Positions 1 to 9,134 of a stretch of 64,000 nucleotides of DNA are shown in pieces. The DNA comes from Bacillota bacterium (GTDB taxonomy: Bacteria; Bacillota; Clostridia; Acetivibrionales; DTU013). Position 1 is the first letter of the stretch. Every line of letters starts with the position of its first letter. Location: NCBI GenBank assembly GCA_023412665.1, contig JAEZCA010000051.1, positions 62,001 to 126,000 on the forward strand, read 5' to 3'. The notes beneath the pieces are model-generated. The model did no database searches, was not told where the DNA came from, and saw only the letters and a program-made list of their open reading frames with translations. Position numbers and translations under genes: made by a program.

Positions 1-1934
1 GCAAGCTTTTTGAAATAGAGCCTGACAACGGGCGATGCCAGTACAATTGGCTGCTGACCGAGCTGAACCAGCTTCTGGATCTGCCTTGACAGACTTCCCA
101 ATATGGTATTGGTTGTGCTGGGGTCCAGAGAAAGATATGTCCCTGTCTCTGTTTTCTGTAATGAATCAAGCATTAACTGCTCCAGCTTGGGATCCAGAGT
201 TATGACACTCGATCTCCTGTCCGTGAAGAACTTTTTGGATATTGCTCTTCCCAATGCCTGCCGTACATACTCCGTAAGCATATCCGGATCATGGGTCACA
301 GGGGCATAATCTGCCAGTGTTTCCAGTATCGTTACCATATCTCTTATTGAAACGCCTTCTTTCAGAAGATTGGCCAATACCTTTTGCACCTCTCCCACTG
401 TCATAAGCTTTGGTATGAGCTCTTCAATAATGACAGGGTAGTTTTGCTTGACATTATCCAGCAGCACCTGGACCTCCTGTCGTCCTGTAAGCTCATGCGC
501 ATGCTTTTTGACTATTTCTGTCAGGTGAGTGGCGATTATCGATGGTGAATCAACAACTGTATAGCCCAGCATCTCCGCTCTGTCTCTCTGCTGCTCGGTG
601 ATCCAGATGGCTGGCAGCCCAAAAGCCGGTTCAGTCGTTTTTATACCGTCTATCTCCTCTTCGACAAGGCCTGGATTCATTGCCATGTAATTATCGAGTA
701 TGAGCTCTCCTCTGGCTACCTCTACGCCTTTTATCTTGATCTGATATTCATTGGGTGCCAGCTGGATATTATCCCGGAGCCTTATGATAGGCACTATCAT
801 GCCAAGCTCCAGCGCCAGCTGTCTTCTTATCATTACGACCCTGTCAAGGAGGTCTCCTCCCTGGTTCACATCCGCCAGAGGAATGACTCCGTAGCCGAAC
901 TCAAGCTCAATCGGATCTATCTGAAGCAATGTAACCACATTTTCAGGCTTTCTGATTTCCTCCACTTCAGTTTCCTCTACAATATTCTCCTGCTGCTTCT
1001 GATCAGCAATTTGCTGCTTTGACAAGGTATAGCCGATGAATACGAGTACCGCAGCCAGTAAAAGGAACGGTATCGTGGGAAGAAAAAGGGAGAGTATGAC
1101 ACTCAGTCCAGCGGCCAGATAAAGCACCTTCGGATTACTGAATATCTGCTTTATGAAATCCGAACTCATATCGGATTCAGATGCCGCCCTTGTAACAATA
1201 AAGCTTGTGGCTACAGATATCATCAGGGCCGGTATCTGGCTTACAAGACCGTCTCCTATGGTGAGGATCGTATATGTTGAAAGGGCATCCTGGAGGGATT
1301 CGCCCCTTGAGACCATTCCCATTATCAAGCCGCCGATAATATTGAGCACTGTTATGATAATGCCCATTATGGCATCGCTCTTTACAAACTTGCTGGCGCC
1401 GTCCATCGCGCCGTAAAAATCAGCTTCCCGCTGTACCTTCTTTCGTCTTTCCTTTGCCTCGCTTTCATTTATCAGGCCGGAATTGAGATCCGCATCGATT
1501 GCCATCTGTTTTCCGGGCATTGCATCAAGTGTGAATCTGGCGGCAACTTCCGCAACTCTTTCTGCTCCTCTTGTAATAACGAGGAAGTTTACGAGCGTAA
1601 TAACTATGAAAATAATAAAGCCGACAACAAGATCATTTCCTCCCACAAATCTTCCAAAACCGGCAATAACGTCACCTGCAACACCCTGGCCGATTATCAG
1701 CCTTGTAGTGCTGACGTTCAGTGCCAGTCTGAACATGGTCGTAATGACCAGCAGAGAGGGAAAAATAGACATCTGAAGGGCTTCCTTCATATAGACTGTA
1801 TTGAGAAGAATAATGACTGATATCATAATATTTATCGCCAGCAGAATATCGATGAAAAAACCCGGCAATGGTATTATGAATGCCAGAATTACGGCTAATA
1901 CTATTATAGGAACTGAAGTATCCCTTAATTTCAA
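1..1934 (-). CDS. flhA: Flagellar export apparatus protein FlhA (3' end outside window)
   Basis: FlhA forms the nonameric ring of the flagellar type III export gate in the cytoplasmic membrane and receives substrate-chaperone complexes. The translation shows a run of N-terminal membrane helices, the FHIPEP-family signature region (RFTLDAMPGKQMAIDADLN, about residues 140-160), more helices, and then a long cytoplasmic domain. About 644 codons are present; family members usually have 680-700, so a short C-terminal piece is missing beyond position 1. The only usable start is TTG at 1934, because a stop lies eight codons upstream. The start is preceded by AAGGGGG at suitable spacing and gives the expected N-terminus LKLRDTSVPIIV. 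It is the last gene of the flagellar operon in view, 42 bp after flhB. Confidence 0.95.
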   Translation of the reverse strand, partial: MKLRDTSVPIIVLAVILAFIIPLPGFFIDILLAINIMISVIILLNTVYMKEALQMSIFPSLLVITTMFRLALNVSTTRLIIGQGVAGDVIAGFGRFVGGNDLVVGFIIFIVITLVNFLVITRGAERVAEVAARFTLDAMPGKQMAIDADLNSGLINESEAKERRKKVQREADFYGAMDGASKFVKSDAIMGIIITVLNIIGGLIMGMVSRGESLQDALSTYTILTIGDGLVSQIPALMISVATSFIVTRAASESDMSSDFIKQIFSNPKVLYLAAGLSVILSLFLPTIPFLLLAAVLVFIGYTLSKQQIADQKQQENIVEETEVEEIRKPENVVTLLQIDPIELEFGYGVIPLADVNQGGDLLDRVVMIRRQLALELGMIVPIIRLRDNIQLAPNEYQIKIKGVEVARGELILDNYMAMNPGLVEEEIDGIKTTEPAFGLPAIWITEQQRDRAEMLGYTVVDSPSIIATHLTEIVKKHAHELTGRQEVQVLLDNVKQNYPVIIEELIPKLMTVGEVQKVLANLLKEGVSIRDMVTILETLADYAPVTHDPDMLTEYVRQALGRAISKKFFTDRRSSVITLDPKLEQLMLDSLQKTETGTYLSLDPSTTNTILGSLSRQIQKLVQLGQQPIVLASPVVRLYFKKL

Positions 1935-1976
1935 CCTCCAGAGGCCCCCTTTCTGTCAATCTCTTATTAATGAATA

Positions 1977-3086
1977 TCACCCTGCCATTGTATTGCCTTT
2001 CAGGCTGTATACAAATGCCAGCACCTCGGCCACTGCCTGGTAGAGCTCAGGAGGTATGGCCTGTCCGATCTCCACGGTATCGTATATCATTCTGGCCAGC
2101 GGCTTGTTCTCAACTATCTCCACCTTATTCTCCTTTGCGATCTCCTTTATGCGGTGAGCCGTGTAGTCCTGCCCCTTTGCCAGCAGTACAGGCGCCGCGG
2201 CTGTTTTCTGGTCATATTTTAATGCGCAGGCAAAGTGTGTAGGGTTCGTAATAACGACATCTGCCTTCGGTACCTCCTGCATCATCCTCCGCATGGACAT
2301 CTGCCGTTGTTTCTGCTTTATCTTAGCCTTGATCTCAGGGTTTCCTTCAATTTGCTTATATTCTTCCTTTATTTCCTGCTTTGTCATTTTCATGTCCTTT
2401 TCGAATTCCCACCACTGATATGCAAAGTCGAAGGCTCCAATGACCACGAGCACCATACATATCCTGATGGCCAGATCGATAGACGTAATACCTATAAATG
2501 ATGCGGCGCTGATGATGTCCGTATCCATTAGGCTCATCATCGACTGGACCTTTCCATTGAGATATGAGTAGGTCACATATCCTATTGCAGCTACCTTCAG
2601 GACAGCCTTTACCAGTTCAACGATCCCCTTCATGGAGAATAGTCTCTTCATGCCTGCGATGGGACTGATCCTGCTGAAATTCGGTTTAAGCGTCTCAAGA
2701 GTAAACAGGAAGCCAACCTGTGCATAGCTTACTATTAGTCCTGTAATAAGCCCTGTCAGCAGTACGGGCCCTACTGCCTTAAAAAAAACCATCATACCGT
2801 CGATGAATACTCTGAGCAATATATCCGGCATATAGAGGTCTTCTATCTTCGGGTACTCGGTAAAAACCTTAGTCATAAACTCTGCCAGTTGTTTGTAAAT
2901 ATTGCTCCCAAACAGCCGCAACGATATAAAAACAAATAACAGAACCATGGTCGTGGATATTTCCCTGCTTTGAAAAACCTGGCCCTTCTTTCGCGCCTCA
3001 CGTCTCTTTTTGGGCGTAGCCTTCTCCGTTTTTTCTCCGCCCCCGGCTCCACCGGCAAATAACTGGAGATTGATTCTGTAAATCAT
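1977..3086 (-). CDS. flhB: Flagellar export switch protein FlhB
   Basis: FlhB is the substrate-specificity switch of the flagellar export apparatus, changing export from rod/hook to filament proteins. The 369-residue protein has a basic N-terminus (EKTEKATPKKRREARKKGQ), four membrane segments, and a cytoplasmic domain with the autocleavage motif NPTH at about residues 279-282, followed by FACALKYD. Cleavage between N and P is the known family mechanism. An AAGGAG site precedes the ATG. Its start overlaps the end of fliR by 4 bp, which suggests translational coupling. Confidence 0.96.
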   Translation of the reverse strand: MIYRINLQLFAGGAGGGEKTEKATPKKRREARKKGQVFQSREISTTMVLLFVFISLRLFGSNIYKQLAEFMTKVFTEYPKIEDLYMPDILLRVFIDGMMVFFKAVGPVLLTGLITGLIVSYAQVGFLFTLETLKPNFSRISPIAGMKRLFSMKGIVELVKAVLKVAAIGYVTYSYLNGKVQSMMSLMDTDIISAASFIGITSIDLAIRICMVLVVIGAFDFAYQWWEFEKDMKMTKQEIKEEYKQIEGNPEIKAKIKQKQRQMSMRRMMQEVPKADVVITNPTHFACALKYDQKTAAAPVLLAKGQDYTAHRIKEIAKENKVEIVENKPLARMIYDTVEIGQAIPPELYQAVAEVLAFVYSLKGNTMAG

Positions 3087-3871
3087 CCCGGATTTAGCTC
3101 CTTTAAATAATCAGCCACACCTGTATCCATCAGTTCGAAAATGCTTTGCATGACTGATACGAACAGCGGTATGGTAATTGTGATTATTATCAGTCCGATA
3201 ATGATCTTAAGCGGCATGCCTATTACAAAAATATTCATCTGAGGAACCATTCTTGAAATGGTCCCCAGCGCTACGTCAAGGATCAGCACTGTTGCCACGA
3301 TGGGTGCGGCTATCCTTACACCTGTTGCAAGCACCGAACCGAAGATACCCTGCACAATGTCGGAAATACCGGCATTGAACACGGCCTTTCCCGGCGGCAG
3401 AGATGAAAAGCTGTCAAAAAGCGCTCTGATAAGCATATGATGCCCGTCCATCGTAAGGAACAGCAGCATGCTGATAATGAAATAAATGTTTGATGTAATA
3501 GGCACCTGTATATTGCTTATCGGATCCATTACGTTCACCACACCAAAACCGATCTGCATGTCAATGATTTCACCGGCGATATAAATCGCAGTATATGTGA
3601 GATATGCAACATATCCCATTGAGAGCCCGATAAGGAATTCCTTCATTATCAGAAGCGCATATCCCAGAATGCTTTCATCATATTGCACAGTCTGCAAAAC
3701 TGTAGTGTTTACAAGGATCAGTGATGTAAATAAAGCAAAGCCGATTTTGAAGTATACCGGGATATTCCTTCTGCCGAAAATCGGTGCTACAACAAAAAGG
3801 CCAGTCATTCGGACAAAGACCAGCAGAAATATTTCAAATCCGTTTATTACAAGACCTGCCGGTATTTGCAC
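3083..3871 (-). CDS. fliR: Flagellar export protein FliR
   Basis: FliR is a membrane subunit of the FliPQR export gate. The 262-residue product is strongly hydrophobic with several helices, and typical family segments such as FVRMTGLFVVAPIFGRRNIP are visible near the N-terminus. The start is GTG (3871), preceded by a GGGGGG stretch at about 8 nt. Length and position between fliQ and flhB match the conserved order in Bacillus and Clostridium. Confidence 0.95.
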   Translation of the reverse strand: MQIPAGLVINGFEIFLLVFVRMTGLFVVAPIFGRRNIPVYFKIGFALFTSLILVNTTVLQTVQYDESILGYALLIMKEFLIGLSMGYVAYLTYTAIYIAGEIIDMQIGFGVVNVMDPISNIQVPITSNIYFIISMLLFLTMDGHHMLIRALFDSFSSLPPGKAVFNAGISDIVQGIFGSVLATGVRIAAPIVATVLILDVALGTISRMVPQMNIFVIGMPLKIIIGLIIITITIPLFVSVMQSIFELMDTGVADYLKELNPG

Positions 3872-3902
3872 AAATCAAACCCCCCGTAAATAAAATAAGG
3901 CC

Positions 3903-4172
3903 CTACCTGATAAATTGCAGTATGCTCTCATACAGGTTCAGGGTATAATCCGTCAGCATACTCAGCATCCATGAGCCCAGTACGGCAATTGTCAGGATCA
4001 CTGACAACACTTTCGGAATAAATGACAAAGTCGCCTCCTGTATTTGAGTGGTAGCCTGGAACACACTTACCGCAAGACCGACGATCAGGCTGACCAAAAG
4101 CAGCGGAGCTGAAACATATATTACTGTCAGCAATGCATTCTGTGCTATAGTTATAACTGCATCCTGATCCAT
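3903..4172 (-). CDS. fliQ: Flagellar export protein FliQ
   Basis: FliQ is a small two-helix subunit of the FliPQR export gate. The 89-residue protein has the usual acidic start (MDQDAVITIAQNAL), a first hydrophobic helix, the conserved loop SVFQATTQIQEATLSFIPK, and a second helix. It lies between fliP and fliR in the same orientation, preceded by an AGGAGG-type site. Confidence 0.95.
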   Translation of the reverse strand: MDQDAVITIAQNALLTVIYVSAPLLLVSLIVGLAVSVFQATTQIQEATLSFIPKVLSVILTIAVLGSWMLSMLTDYTLNLYESILQFIR

Positions 4173-4216
4173 AAACTACCTCCTCGTCAATTAATTACAG
4201 CAGTTTAAGCAGCCGC

Positions 4217-4990
4217 CTAGGTTATGAACGACATGACCAAAGTCTTTGATATTAGATTCCACCCGTCGACCATAACAAACAGTAAAATTTTAAACGGCAG
4301 CGATATCATGACCGGAGGAAGCATCATCATACCCATTGACATAAGTGTGCTTGAAACGACCATATCGATTATAAGAAAGGGTATATATATAAGGAACCCT
4401 ATTTTGAACGCAATTGTCAGTTCATTTATAATAAATGCCGGTATAACGACAGTCAGGGGCAGATCCATCGGATCGCTGACAGGAGTTTCAATCTTTGCAA
4501 GGTTTACAAAAAATGCAAGATCATCTTCATTATCACCAAACTGCTTGAGCATAAAGCCCTTTATTGACCGCGAAGAATTGTCCAGAGCCTGTTCCTGGGT
4601 AATTTCACCCCTGTTGAAGGGCTCGTATGCCTGTGTGTTTATATCGCCAATAACAGGCGTCATGATAAAAAGGGACAAAAACAAAGCAAGCCCTATCAGA
4701 ACCTGATTAGGCGGCATTTGCTGTGTTCCCAGCGCATTTCTCAGAAATGACAGAACAATTATTATCCTTGTGAAGGAGGTCATCATTATGATGATGGAAG
4801 GTGCCAGAGATAAAACGGTAAGTAAAAGTAGGATCTGGATGCTGGAGGAAACCTCCTGTGGATTTGAGGCCGGCTCTACATTGAAACCGAACTTGAATGG
4901 GAAGGTGGTTTCAGCAAACGCATCCGCACTCATAAAAGTCATTATAGATAATACAACTGCGATCTTTAAACCTCTCAGCCTACTTATCAT
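4217..4990 (-). CDS. fliP: Flagellar export protein FliP
   Basis: FliP forms the core of the export gate with FliQ and FliR. The open frame extends up to 5023, but ATG 4990 is the better start: it gives a typical cleavable signal peptide (MISRLRGLK, a hydrophobic stretch, then ADAFA) and an 11-bp overlap with fliO. The mature part carries the family signature FTRIIIVLSFLRNALGTQQMPPNQV. The resulting protein has 257 residues, normal for the family. Confidence 0.94.
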   Translation of the reverse strand: MISRLRGLKIAVVLSIMTFMSADAFAETTFPFKFGFNVEPASNPQEVSSSIQILLLLTVLSLAPSIIIMMTSFTRIIIVLSFLRNALGTQQMPPNQVLIGLALFLSLFIMTPVIGDINTQAYEPFNRGEITQEQALDNSSRSIKGFMLKQFGDNEDDLAFFVNLAKIETPVSDPMDLPLTVVIPAFIINELTIAFKIGFLIYIPFLIIDMVVSSTLMSMGMMMLPPVMISLPFKILLFVMVDGWNLISKTLVMSFIT

Positions 4991-5477
4991 TAGTAACTTC
5001 AACCCCGTCTTTTTTGACCTCATTATATCGATTTTTATTTACAATCGTTTTCAGCCTGTTCAGGTTTGTCCTAAATCCAGCCTCCTCCTGCTCTGCAGGG
5101 GCTTGTGTATTTCCCGGCATGGCCGGCTTCTCTTTTTTTGCTCTGTACATCCCGCTGTATTTCTCGAGTATTGCTCTGAAATCAAAGCGGGTATCTGTAA
5201 CAGCGGCGGTTTCTTCATTTATCTCACTTTCATCCATATCGACCGTTGTCAGGAATTCCACCGATTTGGATGTGGATGCTATCAACACATAACTGTTTCC
5301 GGCCTTGACAAGGTGCAGTCTTTTATCGGTGCCCAGAATAATGGTCTCCACCACGCTGATATTTTTACTTTTCATAGTCTTCAGCTGTTTCTGCCCAATG
5401 TATTTGGTAGTGACACGTGTCAGAAACAGTAAAGCGAAAAACCCGATCAGAGATAGTGCGATTTTTAATTCTGTCAT
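4980..5477 (-). CDS. fliO: Flagellar biosynthesis protein FliO (FliZ-like)
   Basis: FliO assists assembly of the FliP ring of the export gate. The 165-residue protein has one N-terminal membrane helix followed by a basic segment and a small folded domain (ISVVETIILGTDKRLHLVKAGNSYVLIASTS) typical of FliO. The C-terminal third is charged, low in complexity and poorly conserved in the family. The assignment rests on this domain and on the fliY-cheY-fliO-fliP order. Confidence 0.9.
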   Translation of the reverse strand: MTELKIALSLIGFFALLFLTRVTTKYIGQKQLKTMKSKNISVVETIILGTDKRLHLVKAGNSYVLIASTSKSVEFLTTVDMDESEINEETAAVTDTRFDFRAILEKYSGMYRAKKEKPAMPGNTQAPAEQEEAGFRTNLNRLKTIVNKNRYNEVKKDGVEVTNDK

Positions 5478-5540
5478 TATGTTCCCCCGTTTTTATCTAC
5501 CCGGGGCCATGCCGACCGACCCGGTACAATGAAAGGTCTC

Positions 5541-5903
5541 CTAGCCCAACACCTTCTTGACGGCTTCAATTACTCTCTCGGCCTGGAAAGGCTTTACTAT
5601 GAAATCCCTTGCTCCTGCCTGTATCGACTCAATAACCATAGCCTGCTGCCCCATTGCCGAGCACATTATTACCTGGGAATCGGAATTAAGCTTGCGGATC
5701 TCCTTGACTGCCTGTATACCATCTACTTCAGGCATGGTTATATCCATTATTACCAGATCGGGTGTCAGCTCCTTGTATTTTTCGATGGCACGCCCTCCAT
5801 GCTCTGCTTCGCCAACTACTTCGTAGCCGTTTTTGGTCAAAATGTCTTTGATCATCATTCTCATAAATGCTGCATCATCAACAATCAAGATCTTTTTTCC
5901 CAT
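5541..5903 (-). CDS. cheY: Chemotaxis response regulator CheY
   Basis: This 120-residue stand-alone receiver domain, when phosphorylated by CheA, binds the flagellar switch. It has the acidic pair DD at residues 9-10, the phospho-acceptor Asp in LVIMDITMPEVDG (about residue 54), a conserved Ser/Thr region (VIMCSAMGQQ), and the Lys of FIVKPF near residue 104. There is no output domain. It sits between fliY, a CheY-P phosphatase/switch gene, and fliO, exactly as in Bacillus. Confidence 0.95.
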   Translation of the reverse strand: MGKKILIVDDAAFMRMMIKDILTKNGYEVVGEAEHGGRAIEKYKELTPDLVIMDITMPEVDGIQAVKEIRKLNSDSQVIMCSAMGQQAMVIESIQAGARDFIVKPFQAERVIEAVKKVLG

Positions 5904-5987
5904 ATTCCTCTCCCCTTATTGTGTGAGTATTGAGCCGTATAATTTATGTTAACATTTCATGGCCATATAATCAAGTTGCAATTTTTT

Positions 5988-7151
5988 TTACAGCCTTTTA
6001 CTGGGATGTATAATATCTGTAACCCTTACTCCGAAGCTTTCGTCAATAACGACTACCTCACCCTTTGCAATGGTCTTGCCGTTTACAAGAATGTCAACAG
6101 GTTCGCCGGCCAGCTTGTCCAGCTCTATTATCGAACCGGGACTGAATTCCAGTATATCCTTTATGAGCTTCTCAGTACGGCCCAGCTCTACAGTTACCTG
6201 AAGCGGTACATCCATTATCAGGTTGATGTTCTTTTTGTCAAGCATTATGCGGCTGTCTTCAAAATTCTGAAAATGAGCAGGGGAAACATTCACAGGTTCT
6301 CTGTGCGCTCTGGGCTCAGGCGCCGAATAGCCGTAATCCGGCTGATAGCTCTGAGGCTCCTGTATCTGCTGCTGGTAAGGCTGAGGCTGGCTGTACATCT
6401 GCGGCGCAGGCGCTGCTTGCCTGTTTTGTCCGGCAGGCGGCGCAGGCGTTTTGTATGTATTCTCCGGAATATTGTATGTGCCGCTGTCGACCTCCATGTT
6501 CAGCAGATTATCTACCATCTTCTTTGCAAAGGACAGCGGGAGTATCTGCATTATCTCACTGTCTATAAGATCGCCGATAACCATTTTGAAGGCTACCTTA
6601 ACAACCTTTTCACCCTCATTGATGCCCATATTCTGTCTGAAATTATCTGCATCAAAGATGAATGCCCTTGGCGGAGAAATATCGATTCTCTTGTCAAACA
6701 TCGATGACATGGATGTCGATGAAGATCCGACCATCTGGTTCATCGCTTCGCTTATCGCACTGAGATGAAGCTCTGAAAGGCTTCCGGCCGTATTTGATCC
6801 ATCGCCGCCCATCATCAGATCCGTAATGACCTTGACATCCACTTCCTTCATTATCAAAAGGTTTGTACCTATAAGTCCGTTGGTATATTCTACCCTGACA
6901 CCTACGAACGAATTGGAATATTCCATTGAAATATCGTTCCATGTACTGATCGTTACAGTGGGAGTAGTAATTGTAACCTTCTGGCCCAGCAGAGTAAACA
7001 GTGTTGTGGCCGATGTTCCCATACTGATATTGCCTATCTCTCCAAGGGCGTCTATTTCCTGTGGGTCCAGACCACTGGCTTCCGACGACAGATCTGCAGG
7101 AACTCCATTTAATAAAGCATCTATTTCAGCCTGTGATAACATGTCTCCCAT
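5988..7151 (-). CDS. fliY: Flagellar switch phosphatase FliY
   Basis: FliY is a C-ring protein of Firmicutes that combines a CheY-P phosphatase with a FliN-type switch domain. The N-terminus (MGDMLSQAEIDALLNG) resembles the CheY-binding peptide of FliM. Two CheC-type active-site helices follow (EIGNISMGTSATTL; ELHLSAISEAMNQMVGSS), each with the Glu/Asn pair expected for catalysis. After a Pro/Gln-rich linker (about residues 230-300) comes a C-terminal FliN/SpoA domain (VPLQVTVELGRTEKLIKDILEF). The start overlaps the fliM stop (TAATG), suggesting coupling. Confidence 0.95.
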   Translation of the reverse strand: MGDMLSQAEIDALLNGVPADLSSEASGLDPQEIDALGEIGNISMGTSATTLFTLLGQKVTITTPTVTISTWNDISMEYSNSFVGVRVEYTNGLIGTNLLIMKEVDVKVITDLMMGGDGSNTAGSLSELHLSAISEAMNQMVGSSSTSMSSMFDKRIDISPPRAFIFDADNFRQNMGINEGEKVVKVAFKMVIGDLIDSEIMQILPLSFAKKMVDNLLNMEVDSGTYNIPENTYKTPAPPAGQNRQAAPAPQMYSQPQPYQQQIQEPQSYQPDYGYSAPEPRAHREPVNVSPAHFQNFEDSRIMLDKKNINLIMDVPLQVTVELGRTEKLIKDILEFSPGSIIELDKLAGEPVDILVNGKTIAKGEVVVIDESFGVRVTDIIHPSKRL

Positions 7152-8137
7152 TACTCTTCCTCCTTTTTCACAACCTTTGTAACCTTGACAGCTACCTTGT
7201 TCTTCTTGACACCGGGGATCGCGTAAAATTTCTGCAGGTTTCCGACATTAACTTCAAGTTCATCATTCACACCTGTATCCAATGCAAGTACATCGCCCGG
7301 CTGCAGCTCAAGAAAATCGCTGACTGTTATTGATGTCCTGCCAAGCAGAGCCTTGACCGGTACTTTTGTGCTCTGTACCTTGCTTTCGATGCTTTGCTTC
7401 ATATCAGGTGTAGCTTCCTTTTCAACAGTTGAGAACCAAAACTTCGTACTCAGCTTGGATACTATGGGCTCAACGACCATATGCGGAATGCAGATATTTA
7501 TCATACCGTCTACATCTCCGACACGTGCACTCAGCGTTATGAGCGCCACCGTCTCATTCTGTGCCACTATCTGTGCGAACTGCGCGTTGGTTTCGATCTT
7601 GTCCAGCCTGGGCCTGATAGAAATTACATTCTCCCAGGGCTCACGCATCAGGTTGAGTATTTGGATAGTTATCCTTTCAATGATTGCCAGCTCTATTTCT
7701 GTGAATTCTCTTACTCTTTCCATAGTAGAGCCTTTGCCACCGAGTATCCTGTCTACCAGGGCATATGCAACATGAGGTTCTATCTCGAATATTATCGAGC
7801 CTGTCAGAGGAGCGAAATCGATTATAGCCAGTATAACCGGATTCGATACCGAATTGCTGAAATCGCTGTACGGAAGCGCCTCTACAGTAACAACATCCAC
7901 CTGCACCAGTGTTCTGAGATAACCTGTTAAAAAGTTCGTCACCAGACGTGCATAATTGTCATATATAATATTCAGTGTTTTTATATGATCCTTTGCAAAT
8001 TTGCTGGCCCTTTTAAAATCGTAGCTCTTTATCTTCTTTTCCTGTGTGTTTGACTGAATCTCATGCGCATCGATCTCGCCCGTACTCAGCGCTTTCAAAA
8101 GATCATCTATTTCATTCTGCGACAGAATATCTCCCAT
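7151..8137 (-). CDS. fliM: Flagellar motor switch protein FliM
   Basis: FliM is the C-ring component that binds phosphorylated CheY and sets rotation direction. ATG 8137 is preferred over the upstream in-frame ATG because it has AGGAGGTGG seven bases upstream and begins with the CheY-binding motif MGDILSQNEIDDLLKAL. The 328-residue product continues with the CheC-like middle domain and a C-terminal SpoA domain (VPVKALLGRTSITVSDFLELQPGDVLALD). Confidence 0.96.
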   Translation of the reverse strand: MGDILSQNEIDDLLKALSTGEIDAHEIQSNTQEKKIKSYDFKRASKFAKDHIKTLNIIYDNYARLVTNFLTGYLRTLVQVDVVTVEALPYSDFSNSVSNPVILAIIDFAPLTGSIIFEIEPHVAYALVDRILGGKGSTMERVREFTEIELAIIERITIQILNLMREPWENVISIRPRLDKIETNAQFAQIVAQNETVALITLSARVGDVDGMINICIPHMVVEPIVSKLSTKFWFSTVEKEATPDMKQSIESKVQSTKVPVKALLGRTSITVSDFLELQPGDVLALDTGVNDELEVNVGNLQKFYAIPGVKKNKVAVKVTKVVKKEEE

Positions 8138-8211
8138 TAAAAAACCACCTCCTGTCCATAGCCTCTGCATCCTGCTGCAAATGGCATATCAGCAGATAAA
8201 TACAAAGAATT

Positions 8212-8742
8212 CTACTGGAACAGCCATTCGGAGAAGATAACCTTGTAGACTATATCTTCAGGCTTTTCTTCACCCTCGTTCATAAGCTCGTTTATCTGCT
8301 TGGTAAGGTCTTCCTTGGCCTTGTCAAGCATTGCTGTATTCTGTACTTCATTAGCGGTCAGATTCATGAAAAATTTAACTACCAGTTCCTGTATCTCTTC
8401 TGATCGTGCCGCTACCATTTCTTCAACTACTGCCTTCTTATCTCTTTTTAATGTTTTGTGACATTTTAAGGTCACCCTCAGCTGTATGATTGAAGTTTTT
8501 TGAGAATCTGTTTTTTTGAGGTTAAAATATGTGGCATCACTAGTAAGAGGTATCTTTACCAGGTCCTCTTCCTTAGGAATGATGATTTTCTGCTCGTCTT
8601 CGCCGTCAGCCGCTGCCGTACCGCCAGTTTCCTTCCCGCGGTCGCCGCCCTGTATTACCAGGTACCCTGCAAGCGCCGCTAATGACAGCGCAAGCACCGC
8701 AACTATAACGATCAGTATAAAGAATGTACTCTTAGACTCCAA
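8212..8742 (-). CDS. fliL: Flagellar basal body protein FliL
   Basis: FliL surrounds the stator and supports torque generation. The 176-residue protein has one N-terminal membrane helix (FFILIVIVAVLALSLAALAGYLVIQ) and an extracytoplasmic domain ending in YKVIFSEWLFQ, the usual FliL terminus. The start is TTG at 8742 with an AGGGGG site eight bases upstream. It follows swrD with a 17-bp gap. The motA and motB genes found here in many clostridia are not present. Confidence 0.9.
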   Translation of the reverse strand: MESKSTFFILIVIVAVLALSLAALAGYLVIQGGDRGKETGGTAAADGEDEQKIIIPKEEDLVKIPLTSDATYFNLKKTDSQKTSIIQLRVTLKCHKTLKRDKKAVVEEMVAARSEEIQELVVKFFMNLTANEVQNTAMLDKAKEDLTKQINELMNEGEEKPEDIVYKVIFSEWLFQ

Positions 8743-8759
8743 CTCTTATGCCCCCTCTA

Positions 8760-8960
8760 TCATTTGTGTGTGTCTGCATAGATCTGTATACTGCCCCGGA
8801 ATTCTATGATCCTGCTGATCACTTCTTCCACAGACTCCTTACAGACATATTTCTTACCTTCGACGGTGGATATGACCGTATCCGGTGTCGCCTCCACAGT
8901 CTCTATCAAATCACTATTCAGGACATAAACCGAGCCGTTAAGCCTGGTCAGTTTAATCAT
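8760..8960 (-). CDS. swrD: SwrD/FlbD-family flagellar protein
   Basis: This is a 66-residue protein of the FlbD family (SwrD/YlzI in B. subtilis, where it raises flagellar power). The whole protein fits the family: MIKLTRLNGSVYVLNSDLIE at the start and a short C-terminal part with a helix after TVEGKKYVCKES. It has no membrane helix. It lies between flgE and fliL, its conserved location. The exact molecular role is not evident from the sequence. Confidence 0.88.
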   Translation of the reverse strand: MIKLTRLNGSVYVLNSDLIETVEATPDTVISTVEGKKYVCKESVEEVISRIIEFRGSIQIYADTHK

Positions 8961-9069
8961 AATATTTTTACCTCAAAAACTCAATAGACAATTTCATATA
9001 ATTGGCGAATTATGTACTTTTTTTGAAATTTCTATCAAATTATTGGATCCCTTTCTTCTATATTGCTAT

Positions 9070-9108
9070 GCTGCGGCACCTCTGTATCTTGCTCAAAGGA
9101 GCCGCAGC
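9070..9108 (-). other. Intergenic hairpin between flgE and swrD
   Basis: GCTGCGGC pairs with GCCGCAGC and, beyond one mismatch, two more GC pairs extend the stem around a 17-base loop. It lies 27 bases after the flgE stop on the transcribed strand. No T-tract follows, so it is more likely an RNA processing or stability element than an intrinsic terminator. Confidence 0.5.
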
Positions 9109-9134
9109 ACCAGCTTCATACAAAACTGCTATGC

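Noticed and set aside
1672..1980. 102-codon minus-strand frame
   Set aside because: It overlaps the start of flhA in another frame; the flhA frame has clear family motifs, and this one has none.
4224..4706. 160-codon plus-strand frame
   Set aside because: Antisense shadow of fliP; no ribosome site or recognisable domain.
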